Shown: positions 22,427 through 31,197, counted from the first letter of the stretch. The stretch: 34,003 nt of DNA from an uncultured Bacteroides sp. (GCA_949288715.1 CASELH010000025.1:1-34003), one strand, 5' to 3'. Numbers and translations are program-made. Notes: a model not told the origin generated them from the sequence alone.

Positions 22427-23848
22427 CTACTCCACCTGTTCGGGCGGATAATTCACCAGGTAGAGCGTGCCCGTGGCGCGGGTGAAGGCGGTGTACAGCC
22501 AGCGGAAGTAGTCGGGTGTCAGATACTCCTCGCTCAGGTAGCTCTGATCGAGGAACACGTTTTTCCACTGCCCGCCCTGTGCCTTGTGGCAGGTCACGGC
22601 ATAGGCATACTTCACCTGGAGGGCGTTGTAGTAAGGGTCGGCCTTCAGTTTCTTCATGCGCTCGGCCTTGCGGGGAAGGTCGGCGTAGTCCTCGAGCACG
22701 GCGTTGAACAGGCGCTCCTGCTCGGCCCGTGCCAGGGAGGGCGAATCGCTGTGCAGGGTGTCGAGCAGCACGGTGGCCTCCAGCTCCAGGTCGTTGCAAT
22801 CGGGGAAAACGAGGGCGACGTCGGCAAAGCGGAAGCCATACAGCTCGCGCGTGCGGCGCACGCGGCGCACCACGGCTGTCTCGCCATTGGCCAGAAAGTC
22901 GGACTGCTTTTCGCGCTCCGTCCAGTAGTAGTTGTTCTTCGCCACCATCAGCAGGTCGCCGCTCTCCAACTCTTCCTCGCGCCACAGCAACTGAGCGCGG
23001 ATGCCGTTGTTGTAGATATTGGCGCGCTTGTTGCTGCGGCATATCACGATGGTTTCGTCCATGCCGTCGGCACTGTAGCAATGTTCCAGGGCATCCACCA
23101 GTTCGTCCCCGGGCAGCACACGGATGTCGGCAAAGCCCGTCACCCGCACTTTGGGCAGCGACCAGCACTCGTCGTCCGCAATAAGGCGGCGCAAGCGGGT
23201 GGCGTTCCACAAGATGCCCGACTCCCTGCCCTGCCTCACCACCTGCGTCAGCTCGGCCTCCACCACGTCCAGCCCGTAGCCCCTCAGCGCCCCGGCAAAA
23301 AGGGCGGGACTCAGTTCCTCGCCCACGGGCGGCAACTGCGCCGTGTCGCCCAGCAACAGCAGGCGGCATCCCTGACCGGAGTAGACGAAGTGCACCAGAT
23401 CGTCGAGCAGCCGCCCCGTGCCGAAGGCCGTGCCCGACAGGCTGCCTTCGTTGGCTATCATCGACGCCTCGTCTACTATATATAAGGTATGGGTGGTGAG
23501 GTTGTCGTTCAGCGCGAAGCTGCCCATGTCGCCGGAGAAAGAGCGCTGGCGGTAAATCTTTTTATGAATAGTGTAGGCCGGATGGCCCGCATAGCCCGAA
23601 AACACCTTGGCCGCCCGGCCCGTGGGAGCCAGCAACACGCACTTTTGCTGCAGCGCATCAAGCGTGCGCACCAAGGCGCTGACCAGCGAGGTTTTGCCCG
23701 TTCCGGCATAGCCTTTCAGCAGGAAAACAGTGTCGCCCGAGGGGCGAAGAAGGAACCCGGCCAACAAATTCAGCACATTTTCTTGCTCAGAAGTTGGCAG
23801 ATAAGGAAAATTTCCCTTAATTTGCGTCGTTAAATAGTTATTTATCAT
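22427..23848 (-). CDS. RecD/UvrD-like ATP-dependent helicase
   Basis: The 473-residue protein is a superfamily 1 helicase of the small RecD-like type. Walker A is FLLKGYAGTGKTS (G46-T53), motif II is VDEASMI, LLLGDTAQLPPVGEE is motif III, and the C-terminal half has the UvrD_C_2 motif KYAYAVTCHKAQGGQW and YTAFTRAT. DNA unwinding or repair is expected; there is no nuclease domain. Start MINNYLTTQI at 23848 was chosen; the frame is open to 23926 but those codons overlap the promoter region of the divergent gene. It lies beside array D. Confidence 0.88.
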   Translation of the reverse strand: MINNYLTTQIKGNFPYLPTSEQENVLNLLAGFLLRPSGDTVFLLKGYAGTGKTSLVSALVRTLDALQQKCVLLAPTGRAAKVFSGYAGHPAYTIHKKIYRQRSFSGDMGSFALNDNLTTHTLYIVDEASMIANEGSLSGTAFGTGRLLDDLVHFVYSGQGCRLLLLGDTAQLPPVGEELSPALFAGALRGYGLDVVEAELTQVVRQGRESGILWNATRLRRLIADDECWSLPKVRVTGFADIRVLPGDELVDALEHCYSADGMDETIVICRSNKRANIYNNGIRAQLLWREEELESGDLLMVAKNNYYWTEREKQSDFLANGETAVVRRVRRTRELYGFRFADVALVFPDCNDLELEATVLLDTLHSDSPSLARAEQERLFNAVLEDYADLPRKAERMKKLKADPYYNALQVKYAYAVTCHKAQGGQWKNVFLDQSYLSEEYLTPDYFRWLYTAFTRATGTLYLVNYPPEQVE

Positions 23849-23901
23849 TTTTTGGCAAAGAAAAAGTAAAAGGAAAGAGTCGATATTCAATTTATTTCTT
23901 T

Positions 23902-23910
23902 TATTTTTGC
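23902..23910 (+). promoter_or_regulatory. -7 box for the pseudopilin-like gene
   Basis: TATTTTTGC matches TAnnTTTGC, 34 bp before the ATG at 23945. A -33 TTTG is not evident; the spacer region is AT-rich. Confidence 0.45.
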
Positions 23911-23944
23911 GGTGCGAATATAACAACTAAAAAACATATTTATC

Positions 23945-24631
23945 ATGAAAACTGTATTTAATGTGATCTTGACCGTGTGTGTGCTGGTATTGATTTACAT
24001 TTGCTATGCCAGCATCATGGGACCCATCAACTTTGAAGCCGAGAAAAAAGTGAGAGACGACGCTGTCGTTGCACGCCTTATGGACATCCGCAAGGCTCAG
24101 GCTGAATTCCGCAACCTCAACGGGCAGAAGTACACTGACAACTTCGACTCATTGATTGCTTTCGTAAAAACCCAGAAGCTGCCGTTCATCTACAAGGAAG
24201 GCGAACTGACGGATGACCAACTGGAAAACGGCTTGACCGAGAAGAAGGCCATGGACATCATCAACAAGGCTAAGAAAACGGGTAACTACAGCGAAGTAAA
24301 GAAACAGGGCCTGGAAGGCTTCACGCGTGACACCATGTGGGTAGCCGTGCTGGATACCATCTTCCCGAAGGGCTTCAACCCCGACTCCATGCGCTACATT
24401 CCTTATGGCAACGGCGCACAGTTCGAGATGGACACGGTGACTCAAATCACCAAGTCGGGCGCTCCCGTTTCCCTGCTGGAAGTAAGGGCTCCGTACGATG
24501 TTTATCTGAACGGCCTCAACAAACAGGAAATCATCAACCTGAAGGATATGCAGGCTAAGATGAACAAGTATCTGGGCTTGAAAATCGGCGACTTGGTAAC
24601 GCCTAACAACAACGCCGGTAACTGGGAATAA
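23945..24631 (+). CDS. single-pass membrane protein with pseudopilin-like N-terminus
   Basis: A 228-residue protein with one N-terminal membrane helix (about 4-24, FNVILTVCVLVLIYICYASI) followed directly by a long helix and ARLMDIRKAQAEFRNLNGQKYTDNFDSLIAFV. That order (helix, then 'xLxxIxxAQxxFxxxNGxYTxxxxxL') resembles type IV pseudopilins. No prepilin cleavage motif (G before the helix) is visible, so it is not a classic pilin. The rest is soluble and unassigned. Codon choice looks biased as in a well-expressed gene. It is followed by DUF3822 and rsmD on the same strand. Confidence 0.7.
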   Translation: MKTVFNVILTVCVLVLIYICYASIMGPINFEAEKKVRDDAVVARLMDIRKAQAEFRNLNGQKYTDNFDSLIAFVKTQKLPFIYKEGELTDDQLENGLTEKKAMDIINKAKKTGNYSEVKKQGLEGFTRDTMWVAVLDTIFPKGFNPDSMRYIPYGNGAQFEMDTVTQITKSGAPVSLLEVRAPYDVYLNGLNKQEIINLKDMQAKMNKYLGLKIGDLVTPNNNAGNWE

Positions 24632-24666
24632 TCCATCAAGAGAAATCCCACAGCGACATCGCGTAT

Positions 24667-25452
24667 ATGACTGAAAAAACTGATTTCAACAAATCGGAAT
24701 TGTATACTTTATCCATCCGCCTCGGGGCGGATGGATTTTCTTTTTCTGTCTTCGACCCTTCCTCGGCAGAAAGCCCCGCCACGGCATGCCAGACACGTGC
24801 CTGGGACGACACGCTCCCCCTGACCGCCAACCTGCGGAACATGCTCCAGCATGCGGAATGGGCAGGGCGGACATTCCGGCGCGTCAACATCGTGGTCAGC
24901 GGGAGGCGATACACCTTCGTGCCGCAGGAGTACTTCATGCCCGAAGCGGCCGAAACCATGTTCTACTGCAACCACCCGAAGCAAGACAACGAGACCGTTC
25001 TGTACGACACGCGCCGCACACAAGGCATCGTAGTGCTGTTCGGCATGGACAGGCATGCACACAGCTTCTTGCAAGAGCAGTTTCCCGACGCGCACTTTTA
25101 CCATCAGGCCAGCCCGTTGCTGGAATGTTTCAGCACCCACAGCCACCTGGGAAACCGCGCCAAGATGTACGTACACCTACGGAAAGATGCCACCGACGCA
25201 TTCGCCTTCAGCCAGGGGCAGCTGCTCACCGCCAATTCATACGCTTGCCGCGAAATGATAGACCGCCTCTACTACCTGCTTTACCTGTGGAAATCGCTGG
25301 GCTTCGACCAGCAAAGCGACGAACTCCACCTGTGCGGACTGCTGGATGCCAAGGAGCCCCTGGTGGGCGAGTTGCGTAAGTTCGTCCGGAACGTGTACAT
25401 CATGAACCCTACTGAAAACATCGACCTGCAATACATCACCACATGCGAGTAA
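24667..25452 (+). CDS. DUF3822 family protein
   Basis: A 261-residue soluble protein. The start (TDFNKSELYTLSIRLGADGFSFSVFDP) and the middle (VVLFGMDRHAHSFLQEQFPDAHFYHQASPLLE) fit DUF3822, a Bacteroidetes-wide family of unknown function. The layout with alternating short strands and a dyad-like repeat recalls actin-like PilM/GspL proteins; that is my inference and needs a profile search. The ATG at 24667 is 35 bp after the pseudopilin-like gene. A perfect terminator-like hairpin lies within codons 15-23. The gene overlaps rsmD by 10 bp. Confidence 0.8.
   Translation: MTEKTDFNKSELYTLSIRLGADGFSFSVFDPSSAESPATACQTRAWDDTLPLTANLRNMLQHAEWAGRTFRRVNIVVSGRRYTFVPQEYFMPEAAETMFYCNHPKQDNETVLYDTRRTQGIVVLFGMDRHAHSFLQEQFPDAHFYHQASPLLECFSTHSHLGNRAKMYVHLRKDATDAFAFSQGQLLTANSYACREMIDRLYYLLYLWKSLGFDQQSDELHLCGLLDAKEPLVGELRKFVRNVYIMNPTENIDLQYITTCE
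24711..24736 (+). terminator. perfect hairpin plus T-rich tract inside the DUF3822 coding start
   Basis: ATCCATCCGCC (24711-24721) and GGCGGATGGAT (24726-24736) pair perfectly over 11 bp around a TCGG loop and are followed by TTTCTTTTTCT. This has the form of an intrinsic terminator. It lies 44 bp into the DUF3822 gene and 80 bp after the stop of the upstream gene. Confidence 0.65.
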
Positions 25453-25976
25453 TCTGCGGAATATACAAAAGAAGGCACTTTGAAATACCACGGACCTTCA
25501 AGGCCAGGCCCACCACGGACTTTGCCAAAGAGAACATCTTCAACGTACTGACCAACTACCTGGACTTTGAGGAGTGCGACCGGGCTCTCGACCTCTTTGC
25601 CGGCACGGGCAGCATCAGCATCGAACTGGTGTCCAGGGGATGCGGACAGGTCATCAGCGTGGAAAAAGACCGCGACCACTACGCCTTCATCTGCAAAATC
25701 ATGCAGGAGGTGAAGACGGACAAGTGCCTGCCCGTGAGAGGAGATGCCTTCAAGTTCATACAGAACAGCAAGCAGCCTTTCGACTTCATCTTTGCCGACC
25801 CGCCTTACGAACTGCCCGGACTGGCCACATTGCCCGACCTGATTTTCGACTACGGCCTGCTGAAGGAAAACGGAATCTTTGTATTGGAACACGGTAAAAA
25901 GAACAGCTTCGACGCCCACCCGCACTTTGTGGAGAAGCGGGTGTACGGCAGTGTGAATTTCTCCATATTCAGGTAA
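25443..25976 (+). CDS. rsmD: 16S rRNA m2G966 methyltransferase RsmD
   Basis: The 177-residue SAM-dependent methyltransferase has the RsmD start MRVICGIYKRRHFEIP, PTTDFAKENIFNVL, the SAM motif LDLFAGTGSIS (49-59), and the catalytic DPPY at 119-122. It methylates guanine 966 of 16S rRNA in E. coli; the same role is expected here. It overlaps DUF3822 by 10 bp, which implies coupled translation, and converges on the cardiolipin synthase gene 13 bp away. Confidence 0.95.
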   Translation: MRVICGIYKRRHFEIPRTFKARPTTDFAKENIFNVLTNYLDFEECDRALDLFAGTGSISIELVSRGCGQVISVEKDRDHYAFICKIMQEVKTDKCLPVRGDAFKFIQNSKQPFDFIFADPPYELPGLATLPDLIFDYGLLKENGIFVLEHGKKNSFDAHPHFVEKRVYGSVNFSIFR

Positions 25977-25989
25977 GCGCGCAAGGCCG

Positions 25990-27429
25990 TCACAGCAACG
26001 GCGCCATAAGCCGCACCACGCTCTCGGCCACCTTGTGCCAGCGCGGCCTCTTGGTCCAGCTCTTCAGGGACAGCTGCACGCACTCGCGCTGGTCTTGCAA
26101 GAACACTTCGCGCATCTGCAACGCCGTCTCCACGTCATAGATAAAGGCATTGACCTCAAAGTTGTGCTCAAAACTGCGGAAGTCGATGTTCGTGGAGCCC
26201 ACGGTAGACAGTCCGTCGTCCGACACCATCAGCTTGGAGTGCAGGAACCCCTTCTTGTACATATACACCTTGACGCCTGCCCGCAGTGCATCCTCCAAAT
26301 AAGAGCACGAGCCCAGGTGCGTCCAGCGGCTGTCGGCCCGATAGGGTAGCATCAGGCGCACGTCTACCCCGGCCAGGGCAGCCGTCTGCATGGCGGTGAG
26401 CACAGGCTCGGTGGGCAGGAAGTAAGGCGTCTGGATATAGAAATACTTCCGCGAGCCGGTGATGGCCATCACCAGTCCCTGCATGATTTCCTTCCACTGC
26501 CCGATAGGGTCGGCAGTGACCACCTGCACCAACGAAGTCCCGCAATTGTCCAACTTGGGGAAATAGGCAGCCGAGGTAAGCAACGTGCGGTCCATGAAGT
26601 ACCAGTCCAGCAGGAAAGCCGCCTGCAAGCCATGCACGGCCTTGCCCTCCAGCAAAATGTGCGTGTCCCTCCAGATGCCCCACGAGAAGCCCCGCATGTA
26701 GCGCTCGGCCAAGTTCATTCCGCCCACAAAGCCCACCCGGCCGTCTATCACCACCACCTTCCGGTGGTTGCGGTAGTTCACCTTGCTGGTAAAGAAAGGG
26801 AAACGCACCTTCAAGAAGCTGTGCGTCTCGATGCCGGCCTCCCTCATCTCCTCGAAGAAGCGCTTGGGCACACGCCAGCAGCCCACATCGTCGTACAGCA
26901 CACGCACCTCCACCCCTTGGCGCGCCTTGTCCATCAGCACATCGCGCACCAGGCGGCCCACGGCATCATCTTCAAAGATGTAAAACTCCAAGTGGATATG
27001 CTGCCGCGCCTTCTGCAACTCCCTAAGCAGGGCCTGCAGCATGGAGACGCCCGACGTGTAGGTCTCCACCCGGTTGCCCTCGAAGGGCAGTGCCTGGTTG
27101 ATGTTCCGGAACAAATCCGCCAGATGCCGGTAGGCCTCGGGCGGGCGGGCAGAGATTTGCGAAAGGTACTCCGACATCGGCTTCTTGAGCAAATGCACAT
27201 AGCCCTTCTTACTGATAATCCGCTCGTGCCGCTGGCTGCGCCCGAAAAAGAAGTAAAACACCAGCCCCACCACGGGCAGGAAGGCCAAGACCAAGACCCA
27301 CGCCAAGGTCTTCACCGGATTGCGATTGTCGAGCACAACCACGATAATCGTTCCGATGACAATGGCAAAATACAGGATGTTGAACGTCCACGAAGCCACC
27401 TGACCAGCTATGAGCCCCCAGTCTATCAT
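25990..27429 (-). CDS. cls: cardiolipin synthase (phospholipase D family)
   Basis: The 479-residue membrane protein has two N-terminal helices (WTFNILYFAIVIGTIIVVVLD and AWVLVLAFLPVVGLVFYFFFG) of the PLDc_N type, then two HKD motifs: H222 in HRKVVVIDGRVGFVGGMN and H397 in HSKLMVSDDGLSTVGSTN. It condenses phosphatidylglycerol (or a related lipid) to cardiolipin. The ATG at 27429 gives the usual MIDWGLIAG start; the frame is open 54 codons further up, but those codons run into the palindrome at 27559-27614. A -7-like box ends only 6 bp before this ATG. Confidence 0.93.
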   Translation of the reverse strand: MIDWGLIAGQVASWTFNILYFAIVIGTIIVVVLDNRNPVKTLAWVLVLAFLPVVGLVFYFFFGRSQRHERIISKKGYVHLLKKPMSEYLSQISARPPEAYRHLADLFRNINQALPFEGNRVETYTSGVSMLQALLRELQKARQHIHLEFYIFEDDAVGRLVRDVLMDKARQGVEVRVLYDDVGCWRVPKRFFEEMREAGIETHSFLKVRFPFFTSKVNYRNHRKVVVIDGRVGFVGGMNLAERYMRGFSWGIWRDTHILLEGKAVHGLQAAFLLDWYFMDRTLLTSAAYFPKLDNCGTSLVQVVTADPIGQWKEIMQGLVMAITGSRKYFYIQTPYFLPTEPVLTAMQTAALAGVDVRLMLPYRADSRWTHLGSCSYLEDALRAGVKVYMYKKGFLHSKLMVSDDGLSTVGSTNIDFRSFEHNFEVNAFIYDVETALQMREVFLQDQRECVQLSLKSWTKRPRWHKVAESVVRLMAPLL

Positions 27430-27435
27430 GCCACG

Positions 27436-27444
27436 GCAAATATA
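27436..27444 (-). promoter_or_regulatory. -7-like box directly before cls
   Basis: TATATTTGC on the minus strand fits TAnnTTTGC but ends 6 bp before the cls ATG, so a transcript starting there would have almost no leader. No -33 element is seen, so it may be chance. Confidence 0.25.
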
Positions 27445-27558
27445 CGCAAAACAAAGCATATCCCGTCCCTTTCCCGGGAAAAGATTGTGCGCTACCCGCG
27501 CTTGCCCGCACCCCTTCCCTACCTTCCTTCCAGGAAGAGCGCCCATCAGCCGCCGCCC

Positions 27559-27614
27559 CATGTAGGAATCAATGGCATTGATTCTATACAATCAATAGGA
27601 TTGATTCCTACATG
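27559..27614. repeat. 56-bp nested palindrome with four AATCAAT/ATTGATT blocks
   Basis: CATGTAGGAATCAAT (27559-27573) and its perfect 15-bp inverse (27600-27614) enclose an inner ATTGATT...AATCAAT pair. Equally, it is two 17-bp palindromes, AATCAAT-N3-ATTGATT, starting at 27567 and 27590, 23 bp apart. It lies between the cls start and the terminator of the outer-membrane gene. Confidence 0.9.
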
Positions 27615-27681
27615 AGCCGCCGTCTCGTCCCGGCTGGGGTAGCAGGGAAGCGGGGCAAGGGCGGCAACCCGGGCATGAAAA

Positions 27682-27727
27682 AGCCCCGCCAGCCTGCCGG
27701 ACGGTGCCGGACAAGGCGGGCGGGGCT
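27682..27727 (-). terminator. intrinsic terminator for the outer-membrane barrel gene
   Basis: AGCCCCGCC at 27682-27690 pairs with the GGCGGG-CGGGGCT segment at 27715-27727. On the minus strand it is followed by TTTTTC. It lies 37 bp after the stop at 27764. The loop carries a repeated TGCCGGAC. Confidence 0.8.
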
Positions 27728-27763
27728 GTGCGATGTGCAGGGCCCGGCCATGCGGAAGGGGAA

Positions 27764-30670
27764 TTAAAATCTGCGGCCTCCCATGGGCGGGCGGCCCGGA
27801 CCGAAGCCAGGACCCGGACGGTTGCTCACTCCCTTGCCGCCGAAGATGTTCAGGCGGTAGATGAAGCGCAGCATGAAGTAGCTGTTCACGCCGTTGTACT
27901 CGTACACCGAACGGCCGTTGGCGGTGAGCGAACGGGTGATGTTGCTCTGCCGCTTCAATATGTCGTAAGCCTCCAGGCTCACCGTGGCATTGCCCTTGAG
28001 GAAGGTTTGCGAAAGCTGCGCGTTCCAGATGAGTTCGTCGCGGTTCATGCTGCTGTCGCGGTAGCCGCGGCGCCCTTGGTTGGAGATGTTGGTAGAAACG
28101 GACATGTTCCACGGCATCATCACGGTGGTGAAGGCGCCGTACGAGAAGGTGTAGGGCTCCTGGTTGTTGTCGGGCGTCAGCTTGTCACGCTCTATGGAGT
28201 AGGACAGCGTGCCGTTCAAGCCGAATTCCAGCCAGTCGTTGCGGTAGGTGGCGTTCAGCCGCTCGCCTATGTTGAGGTTGGTGGTGGTGTTCTTCTGCTC
28301 TATCCTCGTCCGTGTATCCGTCAGGTAGCCCACGTTGTTCTGGTAGTTCACGTTGGAGAACGAGCCTATGTTGAACTTCTTGTTGCGCAGCGCCGTGTTG
28401 AAGCCAAACATGCCGAAGGCATTCCAGTTGCCGTTGATGTTCTTGGGCGTGGTGGTCCAGCCGCCGGTCTCCTCGTTATACACACGGCTGTTGCTCACGC
28501 TGTTTTGCGTGGCCGAGAAGTTGAAGTGCGTCATGATGCTGCGCTGCTTGTCGGCATTATACGTGTTGTAGAACAAGCGCACGCTGTGAGTAAACGAAGG
28601 CTTCAAGCCCGGGTTACCGATGCGGATATTCTGCGGGTTGGAGTTGTCCACTATAGGCAACAGGTTCTCCATGCTGGGCTGGCTGCTACGCCCGCGGTAC
28701 ATCAGCCGCAACTGACTTATCTTGGAGAAGCGGTAGCGGAAGTCGATGTTCGGCGCAAAGTTGAACACATTGCGCGTGGTGTCTATCATGTAGTCTCCCC
28801 GCTTGTAGGACAGCACCGTGTGCTGCGGCTGGAACGACATGCCCGCACTCAGCTGCCACTTCGAGCGGATGAAGCGCAACGACACCGAAGCATCGTGGTT
28901 GTAGTAGCGATATTCGGCATACTTGCCCAGGCTGTCCACCTCGGCATTCTGATAGTTGGGGGGCAAGGCGCTACCCAGCGTCCAGTTGTTGTCGGCACTG
29001 TACAGGTCGTACGTGCGCTTGTCACTCTCGCTGTACATGTACTGGAATTGGTAATTGAATTGCAGGAAGGTGGCACGCCCCAACGGCTCGCTGTACGTCA
29101 GCTGAGCGCGATAGTTGAAATCTTTGGTAGGCGTGTGGATGTACTGGTTGCGAATCAGTATGGAGTCTTTCCCGGGATTCATCAGGCTCTGCAGCAGGTA
29201 GTAGTACGTCTGCGACTCGGTGTACTGCTTGTTCACATTGTCCCCGTAGCCAAAGCGCCCGCGGAAGGTGATGTTACGTCCCCGGTTGTTCAGCTTGCGG
29301 TTCACCTGCAAGGTAGCCTCGGCATCCAGGCTTTTGCCATCGGTCAGCGTACCGTTGTTGATGGCATTCACGCGGATGTCCTTCAGCGGGTCGTCGCTCA
29401 TCAGCAGTTTCTCCCATGCCAGGTAGTCGTTGGGGTTGGCCACTATGTCGTAAGGGTCGCCATTGAAGGTGCCCGACTCAGAGTTGGACCAATTGTCCGT
29501 TTTCCCATACGAGAAGTTCGGGCGGAAGATGATGTTGGTCATCGTGTCGGGTGTCCATTCCAGGCGCAGGTTGGCGCGGAAGTTCTTGCTGATGTTGCGG
29601 CTCTGCGAGTTGGCGTTGGAGAAAGAATTACCGTTTGTCAGGAAGTCTTCCGTAGAGCCTATGCTGGTGATGTTGTTTTTCGTATAGTTGTAGCGCACGC
29701 TGCCGTCCATGTCTATCTTGTCGTTCTCGGTGGCAAAGTTCATGCCCACCCACTTCTTGTCGGTCAAGCCGTTGTTGCGCCGGAAGCGGGGGCCACCACC
29801 ACCGCCCGAGAAGCCCTGGTCGTTCACGTTGTTCACCGACCCTATGATGGACAGTTGCGTGCTACCGCGGAAGTAGTTCACCATGCCGCGCGCCGAGTAG
29901 CGGTCTTCCGTGCCGCCTGCCACGTCAGCGTTGCCAAACCATCCGGTCTCCATTTCCTTCTTCACCGTCAGGTCGAGCACCGTTTCCTCCTCGCCATCGT
30001 CAATGCCGGTGATGCGGGCCAAGTCCGACTTCTTATCATAGGTCTTCAGCTTGTCTATCATCTCCACGGGCAGGTTTTTCAATGCGGTGGCCACATCGCC
30101 GCCAAAGAATTCCTTTCCGTTCAACATGATTTTGGAGACATCCTTTCCGTTAATCTTCACGTTGCCGTCGTCGTCAATCTCCGCGCCGGGCAGTTTCTTC
30201 ACCAGCTCTTCCAGCGTGGCGCCCTGCGGCGTGCGGTAGGCCGACGAGTTGAACTGCACCGTGTCCTCCACCACCTGCACCTGTGGGGCTTCGGCTATCA
30301 CCACGGCCTCGCTCAGCAACACGGCATCCACCTCCAGCCTCACGGTTCCTATCCGCTCTATGGTGGTGGTATTGGAGGCCTTCAATTGCAAAGGCACATA
30401 TTTCGTTTTATAACCGATATAGGAGACTTTCAGCACATACTTGCCGGCCCGCACCCTGGGCAGCGAGAAGCTGCCGTCGCCCTTCGTGGCGATACCCGTC
30501 ACATAGGTACTGTCGGGCAATGACAGCATCTGAATCGTAGCCTGTTCCACGGGAGTGTTCAAGTCGTCCACCACCGTTCCCGTCACCGTGATGTTGCTTC
30601 TGTTTTGCGCAAAGACGGACAGTGTTGTAGCCCACAACAAAGCCATCGCCAAAATCAATTTTCTCTTCAT
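27764..30670 (-). CDS. outer-membrane beta-barrel protein with regulatory-like N-domain
   Basis: The 968-residue protein has a signal peptide (MKRKLILAMALLWATTLSVFA, cleaved near 22), a carboxypeptidase-regulatory-like domain (about 28-112, VTGTVVDDLNTPVEQATI, YIGYKTKYVPL), a TonB-plug-like segment (about 120-230, TLEELVKKLPGAEIDDDGNVKINGK), and a long barrel of the OMP_b-brl_3 type. The last barrel strand is probably YFMLRFIYRLNIF, followed by a 20-residue Gly/Pro/Arg tail (GPGFGPGRPPMGGRRF). No SusD partner is adjacent, so it is not a typical SusCD pair. Ligand unknown. It is terminated at 27682-27727. Confidence 0.9.
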   Translation of the reverse strand: MKRKLILAMALLWATTLSVFAQNRSNITVTGTVVDDLNTPVEQATIQMLSLPDSTYVTGIATKGDGSFSLPRVRAGKYVLKVSYIGYKTKYVPLQLKASNTTTIERIGTVRLEVDAVLLSEAVVIAEAPQVQVVEDTVQFNSSAYRTPQGATLEELVKKLPGAEIDDDGNVKINGKDVSKIMLNGKEFFGGDVATALKNLPVEMIDKLKTYDKKSDLARITGIDDGEEETVLDLTVKKEMETGWFGNADVAGGTEDRYSARGMVNYFRGSTQLSIIGSVNNVNDQGFSGGGGGPRFRRNNGLTDKKWVGMNFATENDKIDMDGSVRYNYTKNNITSIGSTEDFLTNGNSFSNANSQSRNISKNFRANLRLEWTPDTMTNIIFRPNFSYGKTDNWSNSESGTFNGDPYDIVANPNDYLAWEKLLMSDDPLKDIRVNAINNGTLTDGKSLDAEATLQVNRKLNNRGRNITFRGRFGYGDNVNKQYTESQTYYYLLQSLMNPGKDSILIRNQYIHTPTKDFNYRAQLTYSEPLGRATFLQFNYQFQYMYSESDKRTYDLYSADNNWTLGSALPPNYQNAEVDSLGKYAEYRYYNHDASVSLRFIRSKWQLSAGMSFQPQHTVLSYKRGDYMIDTTRNVFNFAPNIDFRYRFSKISQLRLMYRGRSSQPSMENLLPIVDNSNPQNIRIGNPGLKPSFTHSVRLFYNTYNADKQRSIMTHFNFSATQNSVSNSRVYNEETGGWTTTPKNINGNWNAFGMFGFNTALRNKKFNIGSFSNVNYQNNVGYLTDTRTRIEQKNTTTNLNIGERLNATYRNDWLEFGLNGTLSYSIERDKLTPDNNQEPYTFSYGAFTTVMMPWNMSVSTNISNQGRRGYRDSSMNRDELIWNAQLSQTFLKGNATVSLEAYDILKRQSNITRSLTANGRSVYEYNGVNSYFMLRFIYRLNIFGGKGVSNRPGPGFGPGRPPMGGRRF

Positions 30671-30783
30671 GTGTCTATTCTAAAATCTTATATTATTAAC
30701 CTGCATACGTGCTTCCTTTGCACCCTACGTTTGACGGGCACAAAGGCAGAAGGTTTAATCACAAGGATAATAAAATGTCTTAA

Positions 30784-31197
30784 TTATCGACGATTCTGCT
30801 TAAAAGCTCTGTCAATCGCCGATTTTTTGATACCAAATTCCACGCAAAGCACGTCCAGCAGCAGGAATATGAGGAACGACGAAGTGTCTACCGTAAGCAC
30901 ATCACCCTTTGCCACACGGTAAACCATGCCGCCAAACACAAACAGCACCGTCAGGAAGATGGCATTGCGCGTGGCCCGGCTACGTATCTTCTCCGTCTCG
31001 GCACTCTCGTGGCGCGACAGGGCAAAGATAATCATCAGCGCCCCCATCATCATCAACAGTTTGATGCATTCCTTGTAAAACAACAGGTTGCCATCGTCTA
31101 TCACCCCGGCCAACAATAATATGAAAGGCAGGAACAACGCCAGCGCAATGACGACATAACCTATAGCGCGGCAATATACAGGAAGTAATGCTTTCAT
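30784..31197 (-). CDS. small multi-pass membrane protein
   Basis: A 137-residue protein with four predicted membrane helices: about 9-31, 44-60, 78-94 and 104-121. A charged loop (RHESAETEKIRSRATR) joins helices 2 and 3, and the C-terminus is basic (KKSAIDRAFKQNRR). I recognise no family. It lies divergent from aroB with a -7 box in the shared gap, and upstream of the outer-membrane gene on the same strand with a 113-bp gap. Confidence 0.65.
   Translation of the reverse strand: MKALLPVYCRAIGYVVIALALFLPFILLLAGVIDDGNLLFYKECIKLLMMMGALMIIFALSRHESAETEKIRSRATRNAIFLTVLFVFGGMVYRVAKGDVLTVDTSSFLIFLLLDVLCVEFGIKKSAIDRAFKQNRR

Noticed and set aside
27704-30523. 939-codon open frame opposite the barrel gene
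   Set aside because: Same reason: the minus strand has a signal peptide, plug and barrel; the plus frame is low-complexity and antisense.
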